DNA from: Clostridia bacterium
GTDB lineage: Bacteria > Bacillota > Clostridia > Caldicoprobacterales > Caldicoprobacteraceae
Reading direction: 5' to 3'
DNA length: 64,000 nucleotides
NCBI GenBank assembly: GCA_017577715.1
Contig: PKRC01000004.1
Location: 62,001 to 126,000 of the forward strand
Shown: positions 17,301 to 25,588 of the stretch, in pieces
How positions within the stretch are numbered: the first letter of the stretch is position 1
Layout of the letters: each line of letters begins with the position of its first letter
Notes under the pieces: generated by a model
The model's input: the letters and a program-made list of their open reading frames with translations, nothing else
Database searches by the model: none
Told to the model about the DNA's origin: nothing
Position numbers and translations under genes: made by a program

Positions 17301-17830
17301 CGGTGGGGTATGACCTGTATTGTAAGTTGCTGGAGGAAGCTATACGCACTATGAAAGGAGAAGAACTGCCTCGAACCGTAGAGACCATCATAGACATAAA
17401 GGTTAACGCTTACATTGAAGATAATTATATTCCTGATCAAAATCAAAAGATCGAGATTTATAAGAAAATCGCCGCCATTGAAGGACTTCAAGATAAGATG
17501 GATGTGGAAGAGGAGCTAATAGATAGATTTGGGGATATTCTGCCGCCTGTGCAAAATTTAATAGACGTGGCATATGTAAAAGCACTTGCCAAAAGGGTAG
17601 GAATTACAGAAATCGTTCATCGGGGTAAAGAGGTGAAGATGAGGCTAATAGATGCCAAGGTTATACCTCCTGACAAGCTCATGGTGATTTTAAATGAAAA
17701 CCGAAATTACATGGATTTTGTATCTAAGCCTGTACCGACGCTGACGATAAGGCTGAAGGATCCATCGGCCAATGCTGCTTTACAAGCAGCTAAGGATGCT
17801 GTGGAAAAGCTTGTAAATTATTTAAATTGA
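14327..17830 (+). CDS. mfd: transcription-repair coupling factor Mfd
   Basis: ATP-dependent translocase that removes stalled RNA polymerase and recruits UvrA. 1167 residues. The UvrB-homology region is N-terminal. The CarD-like RNA polymerase interaction domain lies near 502-560 (VGDYVVHENHGIGKYLG). Helicase motif I (GDVGYGKTE) is near 651-659 and DEEQ near 752-755. A C-terminal TRCF domain completes it. SD is weak (TTGGTGATAAG). It is probably cotranscribed with prsA 15 bp downstream. Confidence 0.97.
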   Translation: MTPIWLEPMAKWQAFDNIKESAMKGAGSVVFLGLGESQKCHMLASMLYPLERHCLYITSNDIQARRIYEDLSFFYPNKVMHLPEREMLLYDVAARSPEITERRVGVLERLLLEKGLIVVASIEALMSLQTPPQIFKDHILTVNVGDVLSLTQLGSKLVQMGYERVPAVEGKGQFSIRGGILDIYPLTADDPYRIEFFDDEVDSIRTFDVLSQRSIENCSQAIISPARELVLTADWLAYGKDNISRDYSQFSSKAGRRNISGSLKQKMERILNALDQGAWEASLEGYFSFFYPQRATVFDYLEGSALIVLDEPARIRERCQGYISEFQEHFKDLLQRYEVLPGQSELILDYSELLRKLSGHVCLLFQVLSTPHPDFEPKAAYNFAARSIPSYHGKLQLLIEDVELWLKKGYYVLFLLDSQARREGIAAFLREHGIQPLLVQDMEGEFQPGQVIVAPGFLSHGFEYLDARFVVISDREIYEVHRRRPQLKKKARKLESFMDLKVGDYVVHENHGIGKYLGIKTLVVDGQKKDYLYIKYAGTDKLYVPTDQLDLIQPYIGVGDEPPKLSKLGGAEWQRTKNRVRQSVQKLAIDLVKLYAIRQSVEGYRFSPDTEWQKQFEALFPYQETPDQLQAIEDVKRDMESSKVMDRLICGDVGYGKTEVAIRAAFKAVMDGKQVAVLAPTTILAQQHYNTFVKRFEDFPFTIQVLSRFKTPAEQRAILKALKEGNIDIVIGTHRLLGKDVKFKDLGLLIIDEEQRFGVAHKEMIKDMKKNVDVLTLTATPIPRTLHMSLMGIRDISIIETPPEDRYPVQTYVVEYSEPLIRDAILRELHRGGQVYFVYNRVKTMDWMLHELKKLVPEAKIAMAHGQMSENLLEKVMMDFYENKFDVLLCSSIIENGLDIPNVNTIIVYDADGFGLAQLYQLRGRVGRSNRLAYAYFTYRKDKIISEQAEKRLQAIKEFTEFGAGFKIAMRDLEIRGAGNLLGPEQHGHMAAVGYDLYCKLLEEAIRTMKGEELPRTVETIIDIKVNAYIEDNYIPDQNQKIEIYKKIAAIEGLQDKMDVEEELIDRFGDILPPVQNLIDVAYVKALAKRVGITEIVHRGKEVKMRLIDAKVIPPDKLMVILNENRNYMDFVSKPVPTLTIRLKDPSANAALQAAKDAVEKLVNYLN

Positions 17831-17845
17831 AAGGGTGAAAAGGAT

Positions 17846-19036
17846 ATGAATCGCTTTGGAAAATATTGTGCTATGTTCATTGCAGTTATATTTATGCTAG
17901 GCCTTATGGGCTGTACCTTGGTTGAGGTGGTACCCGAAAAGGATAGGCAGCGGGTTGTAGCCGAGGTTTTTGGTGAGAAGGTGCTCAAAGGAGAATTCTT
18001 GGATGTGTATAACCAACAAAAGGCTTATTATGGCATTACCGATGAAATCGAAAAGGACTCGCAATATAAGGATACCATAAAGGAGATCAAGAAGGATGTG
18101 CTGGAGCAGCTCATCACGCTAAAAGTGCTGCTGAAAAAAGCAGAGCAGGCTGGCTTTACCGTAAACGAAGAATACCTTGATAAGGCCCGTAAAGAGCTGG
18201 AAGAGCAGCTTAAAAGCTATGCTGAACTGTTAAAGCAGCAGGCTGAATCTAAAGAGGAGGAACTTCAAAAGGAAGAGGATTACCTTGAAGAAGCTAAAGA
18301 GGAATGGCGGCAATATTTGAGCGAGGCAGGGTTGACGGAAGAAGAGTACATCCAAAGGCTAGCTGAAGATATAATGCTGAGGGAGTTTGCCGAGAAGATG
18401 CTGGAGGATGTGGAGGCTACCGACCAAGATATTCGGCAGTATTACGATGAGGAGTTGAATAAGCAAAAGGAGGATCCCAGCATTATAGCGATGGCTCCTG
18501 TACAACTTTATCGGCCAGCAGGTTGGGTAAGGGTTAAGCATATTTTGATTCCACTTTCTTCGGAAGACCGAGAAGGGTATTACGATTTAATTCAAGAGGG
18601 GAAAGAAGATGAGGCTGAAAAGTATTTGGATGAAAAGCTGAAGGCAATTGAACCTAAGGCCAGGGAGGTATATGATAAGGCCAAGGCAGGCGAGAGCTTT
18701 GAAGAACTCATTGAGGCTTACAGCGATGATAAAAGTACTACCAACAAGGAAGATGGGTATGTGATATACGAGGGAAGTGGCCTGTTTACTGATGAAGTGG
18801 AGCATGCGGCGCTCAAGCTGGAGGAAGGAGAGGTATCCCAGCCTATTGGATCCCCGCTTGGCTATCATATCATAAAGCTTTATGAAAAGCTGCCCGAAAA
18901 GGTCTTTACCCTCGAAGAGACAAAGGATGACATAGAAGCCATAGTGCTGAGCGATAAGCGCAATGAGAAATGGAATGCTTTGCTTGAAGAGTGGAAAAAG
19001 GAAGCCAATATTAAAAAGTACGAGAACCGATTGTAA
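17846..19036 (+). CDS. prsA: PrsA/SurA-like peptidyl-prolyl isomerase lipoprotein
   Basis: Extracytoplasmic folding factor. The lipobox LMGC places the lipidated Cys at residue 23. A SurA-N-like helical, charged region follows (about 40-210). A parvulin rotamase domain lies at about 227-350 (VKHILIP ... ARE ... GESFEELIEAYSDDKST ... SPLGYHIIKL). SD AAAGGGTGAAAAGG. The insertion between mfd and spoVT is common in clostridia but absent from B. subtilis. Its exact clients are unknown. Confidence 0.85.
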   Translation: MNRFGKYCAMFIAVIFMLGLMGCTLVEVVPEKDRQRVVAEVFGEKVLKGEFLDVYNQQKAYYGITDEIEKDSQYKDTIKEIKKDVLEQLITLKVLLKKAEQAGFTVNEEYLDKARKELEEQLKSYAELLKQQAESKEEELQKEEDYLEEAKEEWRQYLSEAGLTEEEYIQRLAEDIMLREFAEKMLEDVEATDQDIRQYYDEELNKQKEDPSIIAMAPVQLYRPAGWVRVKHILIPLSSEDREGYYDLIQEGKEDEAEKYLDEKLKAIEPKAREVYDKAKAGESFEELIEAYSDDKSTTNKEDGYVIYEGSGLFTDEVEHAALKLEEGEVSQPIGSPLGYHIIKLYEKLPEKVFTLEETKDDIEAIVLSDKRNEKWNALLEEWKKEANIKKYENRL

Positions 19037-19071
19037 GTAAAAGGAATTTTTGGGTCCCTCCGAGGTCGAAA

Positions 19072-19102
19072 TGAATAAAAGCCCATCAACAGTAAAATAA
19101 TA
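19072..19102 (+). promoter_or_regulatory. possible sigma-G promoter of spoVT
   Basis: TGAATA (19072-19077), 18 bases, then AATAATA (19096-19102) resembles the sigma-G arrangement GAATA-N17/18-CATNNTA. spoVT is forespore-expressed in B. subtilis. The -10 match is partial. Confidence 0.3.
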
Positions 19103-19152
19103 TGAATGCAAGGATGGTTTTGTAAATTGATACAGATTAAGGAGGGATGTAT

Positions 19153-19710
19153 GTGAAAGCAACGGGGATAGTAAGGCGAATCGATGAGCTGGGCAGAGTA
19201 GTGATCCCCAAGGAAATTCGTCGTACCTTACGGATACGTGAAGGTGACCCCTTGGAGATTTACACCGATGAAGAAGGGGAAGTAATTTTGAAAAAATATT
19301 CTCCTATAGAGGACCTAAGCGATTTTGCTAACGAGTATGTGGATTCTCTGCATAAGATCCTGGGGCATATTGCTTGCGTGGCAGATAAGGATGTCATTGT
19401 GGCCGTTGCAGGCATTCCCCAAGCCCGCTTTAAAAAGGAAAAGATCAGCGAGGATTTGGAACGCATCATAAATGAGAGAAAGACGGTAATGGCCAACCGT
19501 TCCAATAAGGATACCATCTATCCTCTGTTGGAGAGGGAAGGCGGCCAAACGGAATATACCTCTCAGGTGATCGTTCCCATAATCTCAGGAGGGGAGCCCA
19601 TAGGGGCAGTCATATTGTTAAGCAAGGATCCCAACGTCACCATGGGAGACACTGAACTGAAGATAGCTCAAGCTGCAGCAGCATTCATAGGGACGCAGAT
19701 GGAGCAATAG
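19153..19710 (+). CDS. spoVT: stage V sporulation protein T, AbrB-family regulator
   Basis: Forespore transcription factor. It has an N-terminal AbrB swapped-hairpin DNA-binding domain (residues 1-50, MKATGIVRRIDELGRVVIP) and a C-terminal GAF-like domain (55-185). I chose GTG 19153 because the product then starts exactly like other SpoVT proteins and AAGGAGGG (19139-19146) lies 6 bases upstream; the in-frame ATG 19147 overlaps the end of the SD. Strong terminator behind it. Confidence 0.96.
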   Translation: MKATGIVRRIDELGRVVIPKEIRRTLRIREGDPLEIYTDEEGEVILKKYSPIEDLSDFANEYVDSLHKILGHIACVADKDVIVAVAGIPQARFKKEKISEDLERIINERKTVMANRSNKDTIYPLLEREGGQTEYTSQVIVPIISGGEPIGAVILLSKDPNVTMGDTELKIAQAAAAFIGTQMEQ

Positions 19711-19724
19711 TAAGTGTGTAAAAG

Positions 19725-19757
19725 AAAAGGCATTGAGTAAACTCAGTGCCTTTTTTA
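19725..19757 (+). terminator. terminator of spoVT
   Basis: AAAAGGCATTGAGT (19725-19738) pairs with ACTCAGTGCCTTTT (19741-19754) with one wobble, leading into six T residues. Confidence 0.88.
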
Positions 19758-19859
19758 TTTTATGTATTGTAAAGCAAGAGAGGGTTAATATAATATTTTA
19801 GGCAAAATGAGTTGCCTGCCGCTACGGGTTCATATTAAACTTGATAAGGAGGATTATTT

Positions 19860-21506
19860 GTGAGGAAAAGATCCTTTATTGAAGGGGCAGCTTTGCTGGC
19901 CTTTGCAGGGCTCCTGGCCAAGGTGCTGGGAGCGATATTCCGAATACCCCTTACGTACATAATAGGCGCTGAGGGCATGGGATTATATCAAATGGCCTAT
20001 CCCATATATTCATTTCTATTGATCATATCATCGGCCGGGTTGCCCGTTGCCATCTCAAAGATGGTTTCCGAAAGGATGGCGTATGGCGATTGTTCAGGCG
20101 CTTACAGGGTTTTCAGGGTGTCTCTGATGCTTTTGGCCTACCTGGGCATAATTACGTCTACCCTGTTAATGGCCTTCAGCGGTGCCATATCCACAGCGTT
20201 GGGCAATCCCAAAGCTGTGTATTCCATGCTTGCCATTGCGCCAGCTTTATTCTTCGTGTCGATGCTTTCGGCCTTTAGAGGGTATTTTCAAGGTATGCAG
20301 ATGATGAGCCCTACTGCCCTGTCCCAGATCGTGGAACAAAGCGGCAAGCTATTTATGGGCCTATTGCTGGCGTGGCTTTTTGTAGAGAAAGGGATCGAAT
20401 TTGGGGCGGCAGGTGCCGTGTTAGGGGTTACCCTGGGAGAGATAGCGGCTTTGGCTTTGCTGTGGGGCATATACAGAAGGGAAAAGGATAATTTAGGGGA
20501 AGAAGCGAGGAAAAGGGTTATAAAGGGGAACATGGGGGGTTATAATGGTCAATCAAACCGCGAGATAATTAAAAAATTAATGAGCATCGCTGTACCGGTA
20601 ACCATAGGAGCCTCCCTTATGCCGTTGGTGGGATTGATCGACAATGTAATGGTGGTAAATCGCCTTATGAGCATAGGTAAAGCTGATACGGCGGCTTCCT
20701 ATACAGTAAAGGAGGCTACCAGCCTATATGGGCTGTTGACTGCATATGCAAATCCCCTAATCAATTTTCCTGCCGTTCTAACGGCGGCTCTGGCCATGAG
20801 CATAGTGCCTTCAATTTCCGAGTCCCACGCATTAGGCCATCGCAAGGCGGTAGCGCATAAGGCAGCGGTAGCTATACGCTTGACCTTGATGGTGGGCTTG
20901 CCAGCAGGGATTGGAATGTCGGTGTTGGCTCATCCCATCATTCGAGTGCTTTACAGGGCTTTGGACGATGGTCAGGCAGCTTTAACTGGTAACCTTCTAA
21001 GCGTATTATCCTTTGGCGTGGTGTTTCTTACCCTCATTCAGGTTTTGACGGGGATATTGCAGGGTGTTAATCGAGCGACGGTTCCAGTCAAGAACCTTGC
21101 TATAGGGGCGATGTTTAAGGTGTTGACCACGTACGTCTTGATGGGGATACCGCAGATAAACGTTGTAGGGGCAGCCGTTGGTACTGTGGTGTGCTACGCC
21201 ATCGCTTCGCTGTTGGATTTTTCTGCTGTGGTAAGGTATACCAATGCTTCTATATCTTTTACTGATTTCGTGGTAAAACCTATCATGGCTGCAGGCATAA
21301 TGGCCACTGTTGTTTCTATATGCTATAAAGTGCTGGAGGACGTTACAGGATTAACCCTTGCCACAATGTTTTCCATTGTTGCTGGCGTTCTGATATACGG
21401 CCTGGCACTCCTGGCTATGGGCATCATAAAGGAAAACGATTTTAGATCATTGCCAGGAGGGGATAAGCTGGGGAGGATGTTGTACCAGTTCAGAATATTT
21501 CGGTAA
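19860..21506 (+). CDS. spoVB: SpoVB-like MOP-superfamily polysaccharide/lipid flippase
   Basis: Multi-pass membrane protein (548 residues, about 14 hydrophobic segments) of the oligosaccharidyl-lipid flippase family, which moves lipid-linked precursors; SpoVB is needed for spore cortex. The N-terminal RKRSFIEGAALLAFAGLLAKVLGAI-type opening (residues 2 on) and PIYSFLLIISSAGLPVAISKM are family hallmarks. GTG start, AAGGAGG 7 bases upstream. It follows spoVT as in B. subtilis. A role in vegetative lipid II flipping cannot be excluded. Confidence 0.9.
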   Translation: MRKRSFIEGAALLAFAGLLAKVLGAIFRIPLTYIIGAEGMGLYQMAYPIYSFLLIISSAGLPVAISKMVSERMAYGDCSGAYRVFRVSLMLLAYLGIITSTLLMAFSGAISTALGNPKAVYSMLAIAPALFFVSMLSAFRGYFQGMQMMSPTALSQIVEQSGKLFMGLLLAWLFVEKGIEFGAAGAVLGVTLGEIAALALLWGIYRREKDNLGEEARKRVIKGNMGGYNGQSNREIIKKLMSIAVPVTIGASLMPLVGLIDNVMVVNRLMSIGKADTAASYTVKEATSLYGLLTAYANPLINFPAVLTAALAMSIVPSISESHALGHRKAVAHKAAVAIRLTLMVGLPAGIGMSVLAHPIIRVLYRALDDGQAALTGNLLSVLSFGVVFLTLIQVLTGILQGVNRATVPVKNLAIGAMFKVLTTYVLMGIPQINVVGAAVGTVVCYAIASLLDFSAVVRYTNASISFTDFVVKPIMAAGIMATVVSICYKVLEDVTGLTLATMFSIVAGVLIYGLALLAMGIIKENDFRSLPGGDKLGRMLYQFRIFR

Positions 21507-21657
21507 AAATTTTCCATGGCCTGTGCTATCTATTTCTTAAGAGGTTGAAAATTTGTGCTACGACTGCTTCAAAATGTCCAAATAATTTATTATCATTATA
21601 TAGGCGGGAGTTTGATTTTATAATGGGTTATACAGAAGAAAGGCGGATGGGAATTAA

Positions 21658-23100
21658 ATGGATACCAAAACGGTACAGGGTTATACCTTGATAAAGGATG
21701 GGGTCAATAGATGGCGTATACCTAAATTCGGGAAGATGAGGGTAGATGCCATAGTATATGTGAATGATGCCTTGCTCAGCCTTCTGCACGATGACCAGTC
21801 GCTGAGGCAGCTGGTCAATGCCGCCATGCTCCCCGGCGTGGTGGAACCAGTCGTAGGAATGCCCGATATTCATGAGGGGTTTGGGTTGCCTATCGGAGGG
21901 GTTATGGCCATAGAAAGGCATGGGGTCATTTCAGCAGGGGCTGTGGGGTATGACATCAACTGTGGCGTAAGGCTTTTGAGGACGGATTTAGAGGCCCGTG
22001 ATTTGGATAAAGAAACTCTGTACAAGCTGATAGAGCGGATCGAACACTACGTTCCTACGGGTATAGGCAAGAAGGGCAGGCATAAGGGTATTACTCGCAA
22101 AATCTTCGATGATGTGGTGCACAACGGGGTTGAAGCGGTAATCCGAGCCGGTTTTGGAGACAGGCAAGACCTCAATTATATCGAAGACGGAGGGAGGCTA
22201 TCAGGTGCTGACATTTCTGCTGTATCCAAAGAGGCTCAGGAAAGAGGAGAGGAGCAGTTGGGCACGCTGGGTGGGGGAAACCATTTCATAGAGATTCAGC
22301 GGGTGGACCGTATCCTAGATGAGAAGCTGGCGCAGGCATTTGGCCTGTTTAAGGGCCAGGTGACCGTCATGATCCATACGGGGAGCCGTGGATTTGGGCA
22401 TCAGATTGCTACCGACTATACCAAGATTTTGTGGGAAGGTGCTAAAAAATACGGCATTGAGGTGCCGGAGAAGGGCCTTGCGGCGGCTCCAATAGATTCC
22501 AAAGAAGGGCAGAGTTACTATAAGGCCATGGTAGCTGCCATCAATTACGCTTTTTCAAATAGGCAAATAATCATGTGCGATGTGATTAAGGCTTTTGAAG
22601 ATGTGCTGAAGAAAACAGCCGAGTCCATGGGGTTTAAGCTGGTCTATGACGTTGCCCACAACATCGCCAAGTGGGAGCGGCATGGCGGCAGGGACCTTCT
22701 GGTGCACAGGAAGGGTGCTACGAGGGCTTTGCCAGCCGGCCATCCTCAAAACCCAAGCGCATATATGCAAACGGGCCATCCTGCTCTGGTGCCCGGCAGC
22801 ATGGGTACAGGTTCCTACGTTGTGGTGGGGAAGGGTGAGCTGTCTGAGAGCTTTTTTTCGGTCAACCACGGAGCTGGGCGCAAGCTATCCAGGACCAAGG
22901 CCAAGTCAATTACAAAGCAGGAGTTTGAAAGGGCCATGGGGGATGTCATATATAATGTAGGGTCATACAAGGATATTGTGGACGAGTCTCCCCTAGCGTA
23001 TAAGGATGTGGAGGAAGTGGTAGGCGTGTTGGTCAACCGGGGTATCACCATACCCGTAGCGAAGATGGTACCGCTGGCAGTGGTAAAGGGTGTGGATTGA
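21658..23100 (+). CDS. rtcB: RtcB-family RNA-splicing/repair ligase
   Basis: GTP- and Mn-dependent ligase joining 2',3'-cyclic-phosphate and 5'-OH RNA ends. Metal ligands are visible in DINCG (Asp99, Cys102), GGGNHF and HTGSRGFGHQ. The guanylylated His is His404 in NHGAGR. 480 residues, complete. SD is weak. It interrupts the spoVB-mazG order known from B. subtilis, which has no rtcB. No archease or rtcA gene is next to it, so the substrate (damaged tRNA, rRNA) is unknown. Confidence 0.92.
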   Translation: MDTKTVQGYTLIKDGVNRWRIPKFGKMRVDAIVYVNDALLSLLHDDQSLRQLVNAAMLPGVVEPVVGMPDIHEGFGLPIGGVMAIERHGVISAGAVGYDINCGVRLLRTDLEARDLDKETLYKLIERIEHYVPTGIGKKGRHKGITRKIFDDVVHNGVEAVIRAGFGDRQDLNYIEDGGRLSGADISAVSKEAQERGEEQLGTLGGGNHFIEIQRVDRILDEKLAQAFGLFKGQVTVMIHTGSRGFGHQIATDYTKILWEGAKKYGIEVPEKGLAAAPIDSKEGQSYYKAMVAAINYAFSNRQIIMCDVIKAFEDVLKKTAESMGFKLVYDVAHNIAKWERHGGRDLLVHRKGATRALPAGHPQNPSAYMQTGHPALVPGSMGTGSYVVVGKGELSESFFSVNHGAGRKLSRTKAKSITKQEFERAMGDVIYNVGSYKDIVDESPLAYKDVEEVVGVLVNRGITIPVAKMVPLAVVKGVD

Positions 23101-23198
23101 CATTGATGTTGCCTTTTAGGATATATTATTATGGGTTGCATAACTGGGCGGCACAATGTAATATATATATTGCGTCCTACATGGGAGGGCTTTAAGGA

Positions 23199-24668
23199 AT
23201 GAAATATAAAATTACTGTTGTGGGATTGGGACCGGGTAGCGAGGATGGCCTTACTCTAGGAGCTTTAAAAGCCTTGCGTCAAGCGTCCAGCGTGGTTTTA
23301 AGGACAGAGATGCACGGCATTACTCCCTTTTTAAAGGCTCAGGGAATAAAATATACCTCCATGGATGATATCTATCAAAAAGGGGAAGATTTTGACCGAG
23401 TTTATGAGCTCATGGTAAATCGGATCATGGATATGGCCCAAAGCGGGCAAGTGGCGGTGGGAGTGCCAGGGCATCCGCTGATAGGCGAGAGGCTTACGTT
23501 TGAGCTTTTAAGGCGGTTGGATGTAGAAAGCTATGACATAGATATTATACCGGGAATAAGCAGCGCTGATGAGCTGCTTGCCTTGATTGGACAAGCCGGC
23601 ATAGAAGGACTGAAGATATTGAGCGCTCCCGAGATGACAGAGGACCTGATAAACGTACGCTTGGCAACGGTAGTTATAAACATGTATGATTCTTTGGTAG
23701 CATCAGACGTGAAATTGCTGCTATTGCGCTTTTATCCCCATGACCTGGAGGTATTTATAAGTTGGCAAAGCCGGGACAAGGGATTGGAGTACAGGGCCGT
23801 ACCCCTGTATGAGATTGATCGTCAACAGCGCTATGACCATACAACATGCCTGTATATTCCGCCCGTTGAGTTTAAGCGGTTGGAGTCCTTTGACATGAAT
23901 CACCTGAAGCAAATTATGGAGATACTCCGCTCGCCTGAAGGGTGTCCGTGGGATAGGGAACAGACGCACGAAAGCCTTAGACGATATCTCCTTGAAGAGG
24001 CCTATGAGGTGATAGAGAGCATCGATAGGCGGGATGAGGATAAGCTACTGGAAGAGCTGGGCGATGTGCTTCTCCAGGTAGTGTTTCACAGCCAGATTGC
24101 AAGGGAACGGGGAGCATTTGACATATTTGACGTCATCACCAGGATATGCCAAAAGATGATAGAGCGCCATACCCACATATTTGGCAATGCTGTGGCAGAG
24201 AATGCGCAGCAGGTGGTGGCAAACTGGGAAGATTTGAAAAAGCGTGAGAAGGGCTTTGTAACTCACACCCAGATTTTGCGCGATATACCCAGCATCCTTC
24301 CCGCCCTTGTAAGGAGCTACAAGGTACAGGAAAAAGCAGCTTTGGTAGGGTTTGATTGGGAGAACGTGGAAGGAGCTATGCAGAAGCTGGAAGAAGAGCT
24401 GATGGAGCTAAAGGAGGTATATAAAGGAGGTGATGAGCAAAGGATTCGGGAGGAAATAGGAGATTTGCTGTTTGCGGCCGTCAATGTCGCACGGTTTTTA
24501 AAAGTGGATCCAGAATTGGCGTTGAAGGATACCATAGAAAAGTTCATAGACCGCTTTGAGTACATAGAGGAAAACGCAAAGCGTCCTTTGCAGGATATGA
24601 CGCTGGAAGAGATGGATGAGCTGTGGAACCAAGCCAAGAAGCGATTTTTAGCGCAAAAACATGTATAA
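23199..24668 (+). CDS. mazG: YabN-type fusion: tetrapyrrole methylase-like domain plus MazG pyrophosphohydrolase
   Basis: Two domains in 489 residues. The N-terminal SAM-dependent methylase-like fold (about 1-220) opens with TVVGLGPGSEDGLTLGA. The C-terminal double MazG domain hydrolyses NTPs to NMP and pyrophosphate (EELGDVLLQVVFH near 284-296 and EEIGDLLFAAV near 417-427, both with the acidic metal site). SD GGGAGGG 9 bases ahead of ATG. Same position as yabN in B. subtilis; the methylase target is unknown. Confidence 0.94.
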   Translation: MKYKITVVGLGPGSEDGLTLGALKALRQASSVVLRTEMHGITPFLKAQGIKYTSMDDIYQKGEDFDRVYELMVNRIMDMAQSGQVAVGVPGHPLIGERLTFELLRRLDVESYDIDIIPGISSADELLALIGQAGIEGLKILSAPEMTEDLINVRLATVVINMYDSLVASDVKLLLLRFYPHDLEVFISWQSRDKGLEYRAVPLYEIDRQQRYDHTTCLYIPPVEFKRLESFDMNHLKQIMEILRSPEGCPWDREQTHESLRRYLLEEAYEVIESIDRRDEDKLLEELGDVLLQVVFHSQIARERGAFDIFDVITRICQKMIERHTHIFGNAVAENAQQVVANWEDLKKREKGFVTHTQILRDIPSILPALVRSYKVQEKAALVGFDWENVEGAMQKLEEELMELKEVYKGGDEQRIREEIGDLLFAAVNVARFLKVDPELALKDTIEKFIDRFEYIEENAKRPLQDMTLEEMDELWNQAKKRFLAQKHV

Positions 24669-24822
24669 TTAAAGAAAAATATGGTAATCATATTATTGAA
24701 ATTCCTCTATAAAAACCAGGCAAAAAATATGTAAAAATTTCAAAAATTATTTGGCAACAAGGAGGAATTTGAAAAAAAATAGCGAATATGCTATAAGAAT
24801 CTATTTCAAGGAGGGTTCGTAT

Positions 24823-25095
24823 ATGAATAAAGCTGAGTTGATTGCTGCTGTAGCAGAGAGAAGCGAACTGACAAAAAAAGAAGCTGAAAGCGCTATTAAT
24901 GCTCTGATTTCAGTAATTACTGAAGCATTGGCCAGGAATGAGAAGGTACAGCTGGTCGGGTTTGGTACCTTTGAAGTCCGCGAAAGGGCCGAGAGGAAGG
25001 GCAGAAATCCTCAGACCAAAGAGGAGATCATCATTCCTGCATCCAAAGCTCCTGTGTTTAAAGCTGGCAAGGCTTTGAAAGATGCCGTTCAATGA
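24823..25095 (+). CDS. hup: HU-family nucleoid protein
   Basis: 90-residue histone-like DNA-bending protein. The sequence begins MNKAELIAAVAERSELTKKEA and includes the DNA-binding arm (RNPQTKEEIIIPASKAPVFKAG). ATG 24823 has AAGGAGGG 7 bases upstream. A second perfect AAGGAGG (24759-24765) precedes an in-frame TTG at 24769, which would add 18 residues, but the spacing is only 3, so I favour 24823. Strong terminator behind it. Confidence 0.96.
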   Translation: MNKAELIAAVAERSELTKKEAESAINALISVITEALARNEKVQLVGFGTFEVRERAERKGRNPQTKEEIIIPASKAPVFKAGKALKDAVQ

Positions 25096-25113
25096 GCTAA
25101 ACAATAAAACCAT

Positions 25114-25142
25114 AAAAACCGGGTGATAACCCCGGTTTTTGT
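25114..25142 (+). terminator. terminator of hup
   Basis: AAAAACCGGG (25114-25123), a 7-base loop, then CCCGGTTTTT (25131-25140). Confidence 0.92.
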
Positions 25143-25255
25143 AATTTTTGGTTTTTTCATTTAATTTATTGAGGGTAGGATGCGGTTGAAAAGGTTTCAG
25201 GGGAATTGTATACTAGTTTAAAAAATTTGGGCTTAATTTTTGGAGGGTTAAAGTC

Positions 25256-25495
25256 GTGCGTATAGATAAATTTTTAAAGGTATCCAGGATTATAAAGAGG
25301 AGGACAGTGGCCAATGAGGCTTGCAGCCAAGGGAGGGTTCTCATAAACGGCAAGGTGGCCAAGCCCAGCACAGAGGTAAAGGTGGGCGATGTAATAGAGA
25401 TACAGTTTGGCGAGAATATACGGCGTTTTGAGGTGCTGTCGGTGTCCGAACATGTTGCCAAAGGTGAAGCCCCCAAGATGTACAGGGAGCTGTAG
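25256..25495 (+). CDS. rqcP: RqcP/YabO, S4-domain ribosome-quality-control factor
   Basis: 79-residue S4-fold RNA-binding protein that binds stalled 50S-peptidyl-tRNA complexes and supports RqcH-driven C-terminal tailing. The S4 motif is complete from residue 1 (MRIDKFLKVSRIIKRRTVANEAC, GRVLINGKVAKPSTEVKVGD). GTG start with TGGAGGG upstream. In B. subtilis it follows mazG directly; here hup is in between. Confidence 0.94.
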   Translation: MRIDKFLKVSRIIKRRTVANEACSQGRVLINGKVAKPSTEVKVGDVIEIQFGENIRRFEVLSVSEHVAKGEAPKMYREL

Positions 25496-25588
25496 TTTGG
25501 TAGTATGTATTACCTCCTGGGCTTAAGCAAATACTAGTCACTGAAGCTTAGTACAATGAAATAGCTATGGGCTACAGGAGGTATAAGG

